64,000 nt of DNA from Frigoribacterium sp. MEB024 (GCF_000878135.1 NZ_JXQZ01000001.1:124001-188000); one strand, 5' to 3'. Shown: positions 47,649 to 57,093, counted from the stretch's first letter. The notes: a model not told the origin generated them from the letters alone. Numbers and translations: made by a program.

Positions 47649-48878
47649 TCAACCGATGGCGTCGAGCCAGACCTTCCGGGCGTCGAGCGCTTCACGGGCC
47701 TCCTTGACCCGACGCGCATCCCCGCTCGCCTCGGCCGATGCGAGCTCGGCCTCGAGCTTGCCGATGGCATCCTGCAGCTGGCTCGCGAGGCCCTGCGAGC
47801 GTGCCTGACGCTCGGGGTTGTTCTTCTCCCAGAACTGCTCGTCGAGTTGGCGCACGTGGGATTCGACCTTGCGGAGGCGATCCTCGACGACCCGCACCTG
47901 CTCACGGGGAACGCGACCGATCTCGTCCCACCGCAGCTGGATCGAGGTGAGGGCCTCTCGGGCCGGGACCCGATCCGTGACCGTCAGGATCTTCTCGGCC
48001 TCGGTGAGCAACTCGAGCTTGAGCTCGAGGTTGCCTTCGTACTCGGCAGCGTCCTGGGCGACGACCTCGGACTTGGCGGCGTAGAGCACGTCGCCCGCCC
48101 GCTTGAACTTCGCCCACAGGGCGTCGTCGTACTTCTTGCCGGCGCGCCCGGCACGCTTCCAGTCGTCGAGCAGCCCCCGGTAGGCGGGGATGCCGTCGAC
48201 GCCCTTCGGCGCGAGGGCCTCGGCCGACTCGACGAGGGCTTGTTTGCGCTGACGGGCGTCCCGATGCGTGGCGTCGAGCTCGGCGTAGAAGGCCTTGCGG
48301 TGTTGGTCGATCGTCGTGCGCGCGGCTCGGAAGCGCTTCCAGAGATCGTTGCCCTCGCCCTTCGGGATGCGCGGGCCGTCCTGTTGGTGTTTCTGCCAGC
48401 GCGCGAAGATGTCGTCGATGGTGGCCGTCACCTGCTTCCACTGCACGCGGGCGGGGTCCTGAGCGGCCAGGGTCTCGGCCTCGACGACGAGTGCCGTGCG
48501 ATGGGCGACCGCTTCGGTCAGCGCCTTCTGCGCCTCCGCGCTCTGCTGCTGTGTGAGCTCGTCCACGGTCGAGTCGAGTGCCGACACACGAGTACGGAGG
48601 GCCTCGAGGTCTCCGACCGCGCTGGGTTCGACGAGCTGCTCACGCAGGTGGGTGACGGTCTTGACGACGTCCCCCGCCGATGCGCCGCGCTTGATCCGCT
48701 GCTCGAGCAACGTCACCTGGCCGGCGAGCTCGACGAACTTCCGCTCGTAGTACGCGAGAGCCTCGGCAGGCGTCGCGTCGGGGTACTGCCCCACGGCGCG
48801 TTCGCCGTCGCCTTCGCGGACGTAGACCGTGCCGTCGTCGTCGACGCGGCCCCAGGGTGCCTGATCGTCAGTAGCCAC
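47649..48878 (-). CDS. DUF349 domain-containing protein
   Basis: 409 residues, almost wholly alpha-helical and charged, with three or more DUF349 repeats (W-K/R-rich helices such as IFARWQKHQQDGPRIPKGEG, LWKRFRAARTTID, LLDDWKRAGRAGKKYDDALWAKFK, LRWDEIGRVPREQ). A coiled-coil segment lies at about 60-120. GTG 48878 is chosen because AAGGGA precedes it and the first residues (PWGRVDDDGTVYVREGDGER) are conserved; the longer frame upstream overlaps the cyclophilin gene. The function is unknown. It commonly neighbours relA and a cyclophilin gene in actinobacteria. Confidence 0.87.
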   Translation of the reverse strand: MATDDQAPWGRVDDDGTVYVREGDGERAVGQYPDATPAEALAYYERKFVELAGQVTLLEQRIKRGASAGDVVKTVTHLREQLVEPSAVGDLEALRTRVSALDSTVDELTQQQSAEAQKALTEAVAHRTALVVEAETLAAQDPARVQWKQVTATIDDIFARWQKHQQDGPRIPKGEGNDLWKRFRAARTTIDQHRKAFYAELDATHRDARQRKQALVESAEALAPKGVDGIPAYRGLLDDWKRAGRAGKKYDDALWAKFKRAGDVLYAAKSEVVAQDAAEYEGNLELKLELLTEAEKILTVTDRVPAREALTSIQLRWDEIGRVPREQVRVVEDRLRKVESHVRQLDEQFWEKNNPERQARSQGLASQLQDAIGKLEAELASAEASGDARRVKEAREALDARKVWLDAIG

Positions 48879-48967
48879 TTTAATCCCTTGCTGAAAGTGC
48901 TCGTCGCGGAACCAGGACAGGCCGCCGCGATGGGTGCCCAGCCTATTGCACGGCGGACCGCGGCGGA

Positions 48968-49759
48968 CTACTCGATGGTGGCACCCGTGATCGTGGTCGC
49001 CACGACGGGGGCTCCGTCGGTCTCGCTCGAGCCGGGCGTCAAGCCCGCGTCCGTGATCTGGGCCTCGAGCTGGTCGAGTCCACTCGTGACCTGTCCGACC
49101 ACGGTGTAACCGCCCGTCGAGCCGTCGAGGGTCGTGTCGCCGTAAGTGATGAAGATCTGCGTCGACTGCGAGTAGGGGTCGGTGCTGCGGGCCATGGCGA
49201 TCGTCCCGGTCGGGTAGACGCCGTCCGAGGGGACGTTCTCGAGGGGGCCGAAGGTGAAGCCCGCGTCGCCCGTCCCGTCGCCGTTGGCGGAGCCGCACTG
49301 GATGAACTTCGCCGTCGCGGCATCGCTCATGCGGTGACAGGTCGTGCCCGTGTAGAAGCCCTTCTGGATGAGGTCGATGACGACGCTCGCCGCCTGGGGG
49401 GCCTTCGCCCCGTCCAGTTCGATCCCGAGGTCGACGCCGTCGTTGAGCGTCAGGCCGCCGGTCCAGGTGCGGCCCTCGGCGATCGACTCGCCGGGCACGT
49501 CGCCGACGTTCTCGCCTGCGGCGGGCGTCGAGGCGGCGCTGGGGGCGTCCGAAGGAGCCGCCACGGGCGCACCGGGCCCGCTCGTCGACCAGAAGACCTG
49601 CGACACGGCCGCGAGTCCCACCACGACCACGACGGCCGTCACGGCCAGGACGTTGTCCCGACGACGCCGAGCCACCTGCGTGGCGTGCACCTGTTGGCGA
49701 GCGGTGTACCTGCGGAGCCGGTCTCGGTTCTCACGGTCCGGATTCTTGCTCGGTGCCAC
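48968..49759 (-). CDS. cyclophilin-type peptidyl-prolyl isomerase, membrane-anchored
   Basis: 263 residues. A basic cytoplasmic start ([20 protein letters not shown]), one transmembrane helix (about residues 37-57) and a Ser/Ala/Pro linker lead to an extracellular cyclophilin domain: [68 protein letters not shown]. Several active-site residues are altered from human CypA, as usual for this actinobacterial group. It helps fold exported proteins. GTG 49759 has GGAGG upstream; a -10 candidate TACAGT is at 49796-49791. Confidence 0.9.
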   Translation of the reverse strand: MAPSKNPDRENRDRLRRYTARQQVHATQVARRRRDNVLAVTAVVVVVGLAAVSQVFWSTSGPGAPVAAPSDAPSAASTPAAGENVGDVPGESIAEGRTWTGGLTLNDGVDLGIELDGAKAPQAASVVIDLIQKGFYTGTTCHRMSDAATAKFIQCGSANGDGTGDAGFTFGPLENVPSDGVYPTGTIAMARSTDPYSQSTQIFITYGDTTLDGSTGGYTVVGQVTSGLDQLEAQITDAGLTPGSSETDGAPVVATTITGATIE

Positions 49760-49810
49760 GGGTCCTCCAGCTCGGTGATGTCCAGCCTGCACTGTATCGG
49801 AGGGCCGGTC

Positions 49811-49816
49811 TAGCAT
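49811..49816 (+). promoter_or_regulatory. -10 box of rarA
   Basis: TAGCAT at 49811-49816, eight bases before the rarA ATG; no ribosome site, so a leaderless or near-leaderless mRNA. It is divergent from the cyclophilin promoter 20 bases away. Confidence 0.45.
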
Positions 49817-49824
49817 GGGTCACC

Positions 49825-51234
49825 ATGAGCCCGCTCCCGCAGAGCTCGACCCCCCTCGCGGTCCGCATGCGTCCCACCACCCTCGACGAGGTCGCAGGCC
49901 AACGACACCTGCTGCGTCCTGGTTCGCCTCTGGTCACCTTGGCTTCCGACACGGGTGCCGACCAAGGTGCGGTCTCCGTCATCCTCTGGGGTCCGCCGGG
50001 CACGGGCAAGACCACGCTCGCGCAAGCCATCGCCCGCAGCTCGGGGCGACAGTTCATCGAGCTGTCCGCCGTGACGGCCGGCGTCAAGGACGTCCGTCAG
50101 GTGATGGAGAAGGCACTGTCGAACCGTGACCTCTACGGCACGACGACGGTGCTCTTCCTCGACGAGATCCACCGCTTCACCAAGGCGCAACAGGACGCCC
50201 TGCTGCCGGGCGTCGAGAACGGCTGGGTCATCCTCATCGCCGCCACGACCGAGAACCCCTCGTTCTCGGTCATCACGCCGTTGCTGTCCCGGTCGCTGCT
50301 GCTGACGCTCGAACAGCTCAGCGACGACGACCTGGCCCAGTTGGTGCAACGAGCGGTCGTCGACCCCCGCGGTCTCGACGGAGCCGTCCGGCTCGACGAC
50401 GAGGCCCTGGCCACGATCGTCCGGCTGGCCTCGGGCGACGCACGACGTGCGCTCACGGCGCTCGAGGCGTCCGCCCAGTCGGCGTGGGCGACGAAGCTCG
50501 AGGCCGACGCCGTGCCGACCGCCTCGCCCGACGACGCGGCCGACGCCGACTTCGACCCCGACGCCGAGTACGACGAGAGCGATCCCGACGACGCCCGCCC
50601 CGCGATCACGTCCGAGATCGTCGCCCAGTCGGTCGACCGGGCACTGCTGCGGTACGACCGCAACGGCGACGAGCACTACGACGTCATCAGCGCCTTCATC
50701 AAGTCGATCCGGGGCTCCGACGTCGACGCGGCACTCCATTACCTCGCCCGGATGATCGAGGCCGGCGAGGACCCGCGCTTCATCTGTCGGCGGATCATCG
50801 TGTCGGCCGGCGAGGACATCGGCATGGCGGATCCCCACGCGCTGACCGTGGCGGTCTCGGCCGCCACCGCCGTGCAGATGATCGGCATGCCCGAGGGGCG
50901 CATACCCATGGCCGAGGCCGTGGTCTACCTGGCGACCGCCCCCAAGTCGAACCGGTCCTACTCCGCGCTCGACGCCGCCATCGCCGACGTCCGGGCCGGC
51001 AAGGCGGGCCGCGTGCCCAAGCACCTGCGCGACGCCCATTACCCCGGGGCCCGACGCCTCGGGCACGGGAAGGGCTACCGGTACGCCCACGACTCCGAGT
51101 TCGGGGTGGTCGAGCAGCAGTACCTCCCTGACGAACTCGTCGGACACGAGTACTACGACCCCACCGCCAACGGCAACGAGCGCGACGTGGCGGCGCGCCT
51201 CGAGAAGCTGCGCCGGATCACGCGGGGGCACTGA
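49825..51234 (+). CDS. rarA: replication-associated recombination protein RarA (MgsA)
   Basis: 469 residues. AAA+ ATPase acting at stalled replication forks. [16 protein letters not shown], Walker [13 protein letters not shown], Walker [16 protein letters not shown], sensor [17 protein letters not shown], and the C-terminal tetramerisation domain with [28 protein letters not shown] and [12 protein letters not shown]. An acidic insertion of about 35 residues (Asp-rich, near residues 226-260) interrupts the region after the AAA module. ATG 49825 fits the conserved [16 protein letters not shown] start; earlier in-frame codons fall within the cyclophilin promoter. Confidence 0.95.
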   Translation: MSPLPQSSTPLAVRMRPTTLDEVAGQRHLLRPGSPLVTLASDTGADQGAVSVILWGPPGTGKTTLAQAIARSSGRQFIELSAVTAGVKDVRQVMEKALSNRDLYGTTTVLFLDEIHRFTKAQQDALLPGVENGWVILIAATTENPSFSVITPLLSRSLLLTLEQLSDDDLAQLVQRAVVDPRGLDGAVRLDDEALATIVRLASGDARRALTALEASAQSAWATKLEADAVPTASPDDAADADFDPDAEYDESDPDDARPAITSEIVAQSVDRALLRYDRNGDEHYDVISAFIKSIRGSDVDAALHYLARMIEAGEDPRFICRRIIVSAGEDIGMADPHALTVAVSAATAVQMIGMPEGRIPMAEAVVYLATAPKSNRSYSALDAAIADVRAGKAGRVPKHLRDAHYPGARRLGHGKGYRYAHDSEFGVVEQQYLPDELVGHEYYDPTANGNERDVAARLEKLRRITRGH

Positions 51235-51277
51235 CGGCACGATCGAACACCCGCTCGCATCGGTGCCCGGGCTCCTG

Positions 51278-51454
51278 TATGCTCGGGGGGTTGCCTGTTC
51301 TCGGGCGTCGACGCGCGGCTGCTGACGACGACCCGATCAAGGTGCGACGACCTGTAGCCGGTCGCCACCGCGGCACTCACCCCTCTTGTTACGCCGCCCG
51401 GCGCTCGCGCGCTGGGGCGGTCCATGACGAACGACCGACAAGAAAAAGGAACAA
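51278..51454 (+). promoter_or_regulatory. rpsD promoter and long untranslated leader
   Basis: A -10 candidate TATGCT lies at 51278-51283. The leader of about 165 bases contains GC-rich inverted repeats, among them a CCGCCC/GGGCGG stem near 51395-51420, just before the AAAAAGGA ribosome site. Ribosomal protein S4 regulates its own synthesis through an RNA leader in other bacteria; such a role here is only suggested by the length and structure. Confidence 0.4.
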
Positions 51455-52084
51455 GTGTCCACCAAGTCACGTACCCGCAGCAAGACCCGTCTCTCGCGTG
51501 CCCTCGGCATCGCGCTGACCCCGAAGGCCGCTCGCTACCTCGAGAAGCGTCCCTACGCTCCCGGTGAGCACGGCCGCACCAAGCGCAAGACCGACAGCGA
51601 CTACGCCGTCCGCCTGCGTGAGAAGCAGCGCCTGCGCGCCCAGTACGGCATCCGCGAGGCCCAGCTCAAGATCGTCTTCAACGAGGCCCGCAAGGCCTCG
51701 GGCCTGACCGGTGAGAACCTGGTCGAGCTCCTCGAGACCCGTCTCGACGCCCTCGTCCTGCGTGCCGGCTTCGCCCGCACGACGGCCCAGGCCCGTCAGA
51801 TGGTCGTGCACCGTCACATCCTCGTCGACGGCAAGCTCGTCGACCGTCCCTCGTTCCGCGTCAAGCCGGGTCAGATGATCCACGTGAAAGAGCGCAGCGA
51901 GAAGACCGAGCCCTTCCAGGTCGCCGCGGCCGGCGGTCACGTCGACCTGCTGCCCAAGGTGCCCGGCTACCTCGAGGTCGAGATCGACAAGCTGCAGGCC
52001 CGCCTCGTGCGTCGCCCGAAGCGCGTCGAGGTCCCGGTGACCTGCGAGGTCCAGCTCGTCGTCGAGTACTACGCCGCGCGCTAG
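51455..52084 (+). CDS. rpsD: 30S ribosomal protein S4
   Basis: 209 residues. Primary rRNA-binding protein of the small subunit. It begins STKSRTRSKTRLSRALG, then the conserved YAPGEHG and LREKQRLRAQYGI. The S4 RNA-binding domain is LVELLETRLDALVLRAGFARTTAQARQMVVHRHILVDG. The zinc-binding Cys cluster of the C+ form is missing, so this is the zinc-free (C-) type. The gene stands alone between rarA and alaS, outside the alpha operon, as is usual in Microbacteriaceae, with its own leader and a perfect terminator. Confidence 0.97.
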   Translation: MSTKSRTRSKTRLSRALGIALTPKAARYLEKRPYAPGEHGRTKRKTDSDYAVRLREKQRLRAQYGIREAQLKIVFNEARKASGLTGENLVELLETRLDALVLRAGFARTTAQARQMVVHRHILVDGKLVDRPSFRVKPGQMIHVKERSEKTEPFQVAAAGGHVDLLPKVPGYLEVEIDKLQARLVRRPKRVEVPVTCEVQLVVEYYAAR

Positions 52085-52101
52085 AACTCGTCACATCCGT
52101 C

Positions 52102-52131
52102 AGGAGCGGGCCACGGTCGTGGCCCGCTCCT
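52102..52131 (+). terminator. terminator of rpsD
   Basis: Perfect 13-bp stem AGGAGCGGGCCAC (52102-52114) with 52119-52131 and loop GGTC, followed by TTCGTGTT. Confidence 0.85.
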
Positions 52132-52151
52132 TTCGTGTTCCCGGGGCCGGG

Positions 52152-52157
52152 TAAGCT
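52152..52157 (+). promoter_or_regulatory. -10 box upstream of the small membrane protein
   Basis: TAAGCT at 52152-52157, 51 bases before the GTG at 52209; transcripts from here probably continue into alaS. Confidence 0.4.
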
Positions 52158-52208
52158 GACGTGTCGTCGCGCTCGCACGTCGCGGCACCAGCCCCAAGAG
52201 GAGTCCCC

Positions 52209-52400
52209 GTGAAGAGCCTGTTCCTGCTCGCCGTCGGTGTCGTCGGCGGCTTCGCCGTCGCCCACCAGTTCAACAAGACACCCCGGGGTCGGCAGTTCTT
52301 CGGCGGTCTCGACGGCAACGTGAAGTCGTTCCGCGCCGCCGTGGTCGACGGCTACAAGGCCCGCGAGGCCGAACTGCGCACCGACCGCGACGAGTCCTGA
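52209..52400 (+). CDS. small single-pass membrane protein of unknown function
   Basis: 63 residues, GTG start with GAGGAG five bases upstream. One hydrophobic helix (LFLLAVGVVGGFAVAHQF, residues 4-21) is followed by NKTPRGRQFFGGLDGNVKSFRAAVVDGYKAREAELR, a basic amphipathic stretch. It resembles small YtxH-like or DUF6167-like membrane proteins seen between rpsD and alaS in related genomes, but no family can be claimed firmly. The reading frame starting at 52161 is not needed. Probably co-transcribed with alaS, 56 bases downstream. Confidence 0.75.
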   Translation: MKSLFLLAVGVVGGFAVAHQFNKTPRGRQFFGGLDGNVKSFRAAVVDGYKAREAELRTDRDES

Positions 52401-52456
52401 GCGCCCGTCCGCGCCTCCTCGTCCTGACACACGACCCACCCACCCCCGGGAGAACC

Positions 52457-55129
52457 ATGCAGACCGCCGAAATCCGCCGCCGTTGGCTCGACTACTTCGG
52501 CGATCGGGGCCACACCGTCGTCCCGTCCGCGTCCCTGGTCAGCGACGACCCGAGCCTCCTCTTCACCGTCGCGGGCATGGTCCCGTTCATCCCGTACCTC
52601 ACCGGGCTCGTCCCGACGCCGTACCCGCGCGCCACGAGCGTCCAGAAGTGCATCCGCACCAACGACATCGAAGAGGTCGGCAAGACGCCGCGACACGGCA
52701 CGTTCTTCCAGATGAACGGCAACTTCTCGTTCGGCGACTACTTCAAAGAAGAGGCGATCGGCTACGCCTGGGAGCTCTTGACCTCGAGCGAGGGCGACGG
52801 CGGCCTCGCGTTCTCGCCCGACGACCTGTGGGTGACGGTGTACGAAGAGGACGACGAGGCCATCGCCCTGTGGAAGAAGGTCGCCGGACTGCCCGACGAG
52901 CGCATCCAACGCCTCGGCAAGGACTCGAACTACTGGCACACCGGTCAGCCCGGACCCGCGGGGCCGTGCTCCGAGATCTTCTTCGACCGTGGACCCGCCT
53001 ACGGCGCGGACGGCGGCCCCGCGACCGACGACGACCGCTACGTCGAGATCTGGAACCTCGTGTTCATGCAGTACCAGATCGAGAACGTGCGCTCGAAGGT
53101 CGACTTCGACATCGTCCGCGAGCTGCCGAACAAGAACATCGACACCGGCATGGGTCTCGAGCGCGTCGCCTTCCTCAAGCAGGGCGTCGACAACATGTAC
53201 GAGATCGACCAGGTGCGCCCGGTCCTCGACAAGGCCGCCGAGCTGTCGGGACGGCGCTACGGCGCCGTCCACGACGACGACGTCCGCATGCGGGTCATCG
53301 CCGACCACGTCCGCAGCTCGCTCATGCTGATGTCCGACGGGGTCCGCCCGTCCAACGAAGGCCGCGGCTACATCCTCCGCCGCCTCCTGCGACGCACGGT
53401 CCGCTCGATGCGTCTCCTCGGCGTCGACGGCCCCACCTTCCCCGCGCTCTTCCCGGAGTCCCGCGACGCGATGAAGGCGGCCTATCCCGAGGTCGAGACG
53501 GACTACGAGCGCATCTCACGCCTGGCCTACGCCGAGGAAGAGACCTTCCTGCGCACCCTGGCCGCAGGGACGAACATCCTCGACATCGCCGTCGACGACA
53601 CCAAGCAACGCGCTTCGGCCGGTACGACCCCGCAGCTGCAGGGCGACACGGCGTTCCTGCTGCACGACACCTTCGGGTTCCCCATCGACCTCACCCTCGA
53701 GATCGCGGAAGAAAGCGGCCTGACGGTCGACCGCGAGGCGTTCGACCGACTCATGTCCGAGCAGCGCGCCCGGGCGAAGGCCGACGCCAAGTCGCGGAAG
53801 GTGGCCCTGGCCGACCTGAGCGTCTACAGCGCGTTCCGCGCCCAGGGCGAGACGGTCTTCACGGGCTACGACGAGCTCGACACCGAGACCCGCGTGCTCG
53901 GCCTGATCGTCGACGGGGCCGACGTCGACCGAGCCGTGGCGGGCGACATCGCCGAGGTGATCCTCGCCGAGACCTCGCTGTACGCCGAGTCGGGCGGCCA
54001 GGAAGCCGACTCGGGCCGCATCGTCGGCGTGGGCTTCGACCTCGAGGTCCTCGACGTGCAGAAGCCGGTCAAGGGTCTCATCAGCCACCGCGTCCAGGTC
54101 ACCTCCGGCGAGGTGGGGGTCGGCGACACGGCGACCAGCGTGGTCGACCCCGCCTACCGCCGGGGCGCGACACAGGCTCACTCCGCGACGCACCTGATCC
54201 ACGCCGCACTCCGAGAGGTGCTCGGCCCCGAGGCGCACCAGGCCGGGTCCTACAACAAGGCCGGCTACATGCGGCTCGACTTCAACTGGAACCAGGCCCT
54301 GAGCCCGCAGACACGGTCCGAGATCGAGGAGATCGCCAACAACGCGATCCGCGACGACCTGCAGGTCGTCACCCGCGAGATGCCCCTCGACGATGCCCGC
54401 GCCCTGGGTGCCATGGCGCTGTTCGGCGAGAAGTACGGCGAGACCGTCCGCATGGTCGACATCGGCGGTCCGTGGTCGCGCGAGCTCTGCGCGGGCACCC
54501 ACGTCTCGACCAGCTCGCAGGTCGGCCTCATCAACCTCGTCAGCGAGACCTCGGTGGGGTCGACCAACCGTCGCGTCGAGTCGCTCGTCGGCATGGACGC
54601 GTTCCGTGACTTCGCCGCCGAGCGTGCCCTCGTGTCCCAGTTGACCGCGTCGCTGAAGACACCGCGCGATCAGCTGGCCGATCGCGTCGGCGATCTCGTC
54701 ACGAGCCTCCGCACGGCCGAGAAGAAGATCGCCGAGTTCGAATCCGCCCGCCTCGCCACGCGCGTCCCGTCGTTGGCCGAGACGGCGACCTCGATCGGCG
54801 ACCTCACCGTCGTCGCCGAGTCGGTCGGGTCGCTCGGCTCGACCGACGACCTGCGGTCGCTCGCCCTGTCGGTGCGCGAACGCCTCGGCGCCTCCGGCGC
54901 GGTGGTCGTCGCCCTGGCAGCTGACGTCGCGGGCAAGCCCGCCGTGATCGTGGCCACCACCGACGGTGCGCGGAAGGCCGGAGTGAAAGCCGGCCGTCTC
55001 GCCAAGGGGGCCGCCTCGGCTCTCGGCGGCGGCGGCGGCGGCAAGGACGACCTCGCTCAGGGGGGCGGATCCGACGTCTCGGCGATTCCCACCGCCTTGG
55101 CCGGCATCGTCGCCGAACTCGGGGCCTGA
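52457..55129 (+). CDS. alaS: alanine-tRNA ligase
   Basis: 890 residues. Charges tRNA-Ala. The class II core begins TAEIRRRWLDYFGDRGHTVVPSASL with FTVAGMVPFIPYL and FQMNGNFSFGDYFKEEAI; the tRNA-recognition region is GRGYILRRLLRR. The editing domain has HSATHLIHAALREVLG and CAGTHVS, with zinc ligands His/His/Cys/His. The C-Ala domain ends with the Gly-rich GGGGGGKDDLAQGG. ATG 52457 has GGGAGAACC upstream. First of the alaS-ruvX-mltG unit. Confidence 0.97.
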   Translation: MQTAEIRRRWLDYFGDRGHTVVPSASLVSDDPSLLFTVAGMVPFIPYLTGLVPTPYPRATSVQKCIRTNDIEEVGKTPRHGTFFQMNGNFSFGDYFKEEAIGYAWELLTSSEGDGGLAFSPDDLWVTVYEEDDEAIALWKKVAGLPDERIQRLGKDSNYWHTGQPGPAGPCSEIFFDRGPAYGADGGPATDDDRYVEIWNLVFMQYQIENVRSKVDFDIVRELPNKNIDTGMGLERVAFLKQGVDNMYEIDQVRPVLDKAAELSGRRYGAVHDDDVRMRVIADHVRSSLMLMSDGVRPSNEGRGYILRRLLRRTVRSMRLLGVDGPTFPALFPESRDAMKAAYPEVETDYERISRLAYAEEETFLRTLAAGTNILDIAVDDTKQRASAGTTPQLQGDTAFLLHDTFGFPIDLTLEIAEESGLTVDREAFDRLMSEQRARAKADAKSRKVALADLSVYSAFRAQGETVFTGYDELDTETRVLGLIVDGADVDRAVAGDIAEVILAETSLYAESGGQEADSGRIVGVGFDLEVLDVQKPVKGLISHRVQVTSGEVGVGDTATSVVDPAYRRGATQAHSATHLIHAALREVLGPEAHQAGSYNKAGYMRLDFNWNQALSPQTRSEIEEIANNAIRDDLQVVTREMPLDDARALGAMALFGEKYGETVRMVDIGGPWSRELCAGTHVSTSSQVGLINLVSETSVGSTNRRVESLVGMDAFRDFAAERALVSQLTASLKTPRDQLADRVGDLVTSLRTAEKKIAEFESARLATRVPSLAETATSIGDLTVVAESVGSLGSTDDLRSLALSVRERLGASGAVVVALAADVAGKPAVIVATTDGARKAGVKAGRLAKGAASALGGGGGGKDDLAQGGGSDVSAIPTALAGIVAELGA

Positions 55130-55137
55130 GGGCTGCC

Positions 55138-55647
55138 GTGCGCCGCGGCGTCCGCATCGGCATCGACGTGGGCAAGGCCCGGGTCGGAGTCGCTCGCACC
55201 GACCCCGACGGTCTGCTCGCCACCCCGGTCGAGACGCTCGCGCGTTCCGCCGACGGTGTGGCCGACATCGGTGCCGTCCGCGACCTGGTCTCCGAACTCG
55301 ATGCGCTCGAGGTGATCGTCGGACTGCCCATCGCCCTCTCGGGTCGCGACACGGCGTCGACGCAGGACGCGAGGGACTACGCCGCGGCGATCGCGCGGAC
55401 CGTCACGGTGCCCGTCCGTCTCGTCGACGAGCGGCTCTCGACGGTCAGCGCCCAGGGTGCCCTCCGGGCCTCGGGCCGGAAGGGCAAGAGCCAACGGTCC
55501 GTGATCGACCAAGTGGCCGCTGTTATCATCGTCCAGCACGCGCTCGACCTCGAGCGCTCGAGCGGTCAGCCGCCCGGGCGGACGGTCGACGTGACCCGAG
55601 AGACGGGCGGCGACGTTGCCGTACCCGCCACCGACGAAAGACAGTGA
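55138..55647 (+). CDS. ruvX: Holliday junction resolvase-like protein RuvX (YqgF)
   Basis: 169 residues, YqgF/RuvX family with the RNase H fold. Catalytic acids appear in RIGIDVGKARVGVA, in VGLPIALSGRD, in LVDERLST and in a late Asp (VIDQVAAVIIVQHALD). YqgF also processes the 5' end of pre-16S rRNA in E. coli, which is the better supported role. GTG 55138 is eight bases after alaS. The C-terminal 25 residues are a non-conserved tail. Confidence 0.93.
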   Translation: MRRGVRIGIDVGKARVGVARTDPDGLLATPVETLARSADGVADIGAVRDLVSELDALEVIVGLPIALSGRDTASTQDARDYAAAIARTVTVPVRLVDERLSTVSAQGALRASGRKGKSQRSVIDQVAAVIIVQHALDLERSSGQPPGRTVDVTRETGGDVAVPATDERQ

Positions 55648-55650
55648 TTC

Positions 55651-56994
55651 GTGGCCGACGAACCCGATTGGGACGACATCTTCGCGTCCCAACCCCAGAA
55701 CGACAGCCCCGCCGACACCTCCGGACGCCGCCGGCGCGAGTCCGTCGACGGACGACCGGGTGACGGCGACGGGACGCCACTCCGCCGCAGCACGCACGTC
55801 GACCCCCCTGGGCTGTCCCGCCGAGAACAGCGTGAGCGTGAACGCCAGGCCGAGCCCGTCGTCGTTCCACGCTCGGACGATGACCGGGATCGCTCCCGCG
55901 CACGGGCGATCCGCGAACCGCGCGAACGACGGTCCAAGAAGGGCCCGATCATCCTCGCATCGGTCCTCGTGCTCGTCCTGGCCGGAGGCACCGCCGGCGT
56001 CGCCGCCGCCTGGGGACAGGTGCAGCCCCTCATCGCCAAGTTCACGGGTGATGACGAACCCGCCGACTACGCCGGCAGCGGCAACGGCACGTCCGTCGAG
56101 TTCGCCATCGTTTCCGGGCAGGTCGGCTCCGACATCGCGCAGAACCTCGCGGACGCCGGCATCACGCAGAGCTACGAGTCGGCCTACTCGCTCCTGTTGT
56201 CCGACCCGTCGATGACCTTCCAGCCGGGCACGTACACCCTGCAGCAGCAGATGAGCGCGCAGTCGGCCCTCGACGCACTGCAGGACAGCGCCAACCGCAT
56301 CACCAACAAGGTCGTCATCCCCGAGGGAACGGCTGCGGCGGACGTCTACGAACTCCTCGCCACCGCGACGTCGATCCCGATCGCCGACGTCCAGGCCGCG
56401 GCCGCGGACTACACGACGTTCGGCCTGCCCGTGGAGGCCACGAGCCTCGAGGGGTGGCTCTTCCCGGCGACCTACGAACTCGACCCGGGCAAGACGGCCC
56501 ACGACTACCTGCAGGACATGGTGACGACCATGACCCAACACCTGCAGTCCGCCGGTGCACAACCGGCCGACTATCAGAAGACGATCGTCTTCGCGTCTCT
56601 CATCCAGAAAGAGGCCGGACTCGCCGACGACTACCCCAAGGTCGCGCGGGTGTTCCAGAACCGTCTCGACCAGGGCATGCTCCTGCAGTCGGACGCCACG
56701 GTCGCCTACGGCACCGGCAACACCCATCGGGTCACCACGACCGACGAAGAGCGGGGCGACGCGAACAACGCGTACAACACCTACGTCCACGAAGGTCTGC
56801 CCGTCGGGCCCATCTCGAATCCGGGCGACCTCGCCCTGAACGCGGCACTGAAACCGGCTGACGGCTCGTGGCTGTACTTCGTCACGGTCAACCTCGACAC
56901 GGGCGAGACGGCCTTCTCGACCACGTACGCCGAGCACCAGGCCGCGGTGAAGCAGTGGCAGGCCTGGATGCGGGAACACCCCGAGTACCAGTGA
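55651..56994 (+). CDS. mltG: endolytic murein transglycosylase MltG
   Basis: 447 residues. A long acidic/basic cytoplasmic tail of about 105 residues precedes one transmembrane helix (GPIILASVLVLVLAGGTAGVAAAW). The extracellular LysM-like and YceG domain follow: VVIPEGTAAADVYELLA, TSLEGWLFPATYEL, FASLIQKEAG with the catalytic Glu, VFQNRLDQGMLLQSDATVAYG and YNTYVHEGLPVGPISNPG. It cuts nascent glycan strands and sets their length. GTG 55651 starts three bases after ruvX. Its stop overlaps, as GTGA, a 14-codon open frame where aroE might have begun. Confidence 0.95.
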   Translation: MADEPDWDDIFASQPQNDSPADTSGRRRRESVDGRPGDGDGTPLRRSTHVDPPGLSRREQRERERQAEPVVVPRSDDDRDRSRARAIREPRERRSKKGPIILASVLVLVLAGGTAGVAAAWGQVQPLIAKFTGDDEPADYAGSGNGTSVEFAIVSGQVGSDIAQNLADAGITQSYESAYSLLLSDPSMTFQPGTYTLQQQMSAQSALDALQDSANRITNKVVIPEGTAAADVYELLATATSIPIADVQAAAADYTTFGLPVEATSLEGWLFPATYELDPGKTAHDYLQDMVTTMTQHLQSAGAQPADYQKTIVFASLIQKEAGLADDYPKVARVFQNRLDQGMLLQSDATVAYGTGNTHRVTTTDEERGDANNAYNTYVHEGLPVGPISNPGDLALNAALKPADGSWLYFVTVNLDTGETAFSTTYAEHQAAVKQWQAWMREHPEYQ

Positions 56995-57035
56995 CCGAGC
57001 ACGAGCCGGCTGCCGAGGACGCGAGCGCGTCCTGA
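56991..57035 (+). other. 14-codon ORF at the usual aroE position
   Basis: A GTG overlapping the mltG stop (GTGA) opens a frame [14 protein letters not shown] followed by TGA. GTGA couplings are used by true genes throughout this operon, so the start looks like a relic of a longer gene or a tiny coupled peptide. In many actinobacteria aroE (shikimate dehydrogenase) lies between mltG and aroC; it is absent here. Too short to be a confident gene. Confidence 0.35.
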
Positions 57036-57036
57036 G

Positions 57037-57070
57037 GGGCCGTCGACCGCCAGACGGTCGGTCGGCCCTT
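57037..57070 (+). terminator. terminator between mltG and aroC
   Basis: GGGCCG/CGGCCC (57037-57042 with 57063-57068) and CGACCG/CGGTCG (57044-57049 with 57055-57060) form a two-part stem, followed by TTCTCTCT. It separates alaS-ruvX-mltG from aroCKB. Confidence 0.65.
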
Positions 57071-57093
57071 CTCTCTGTGGGAAGATCGACACC

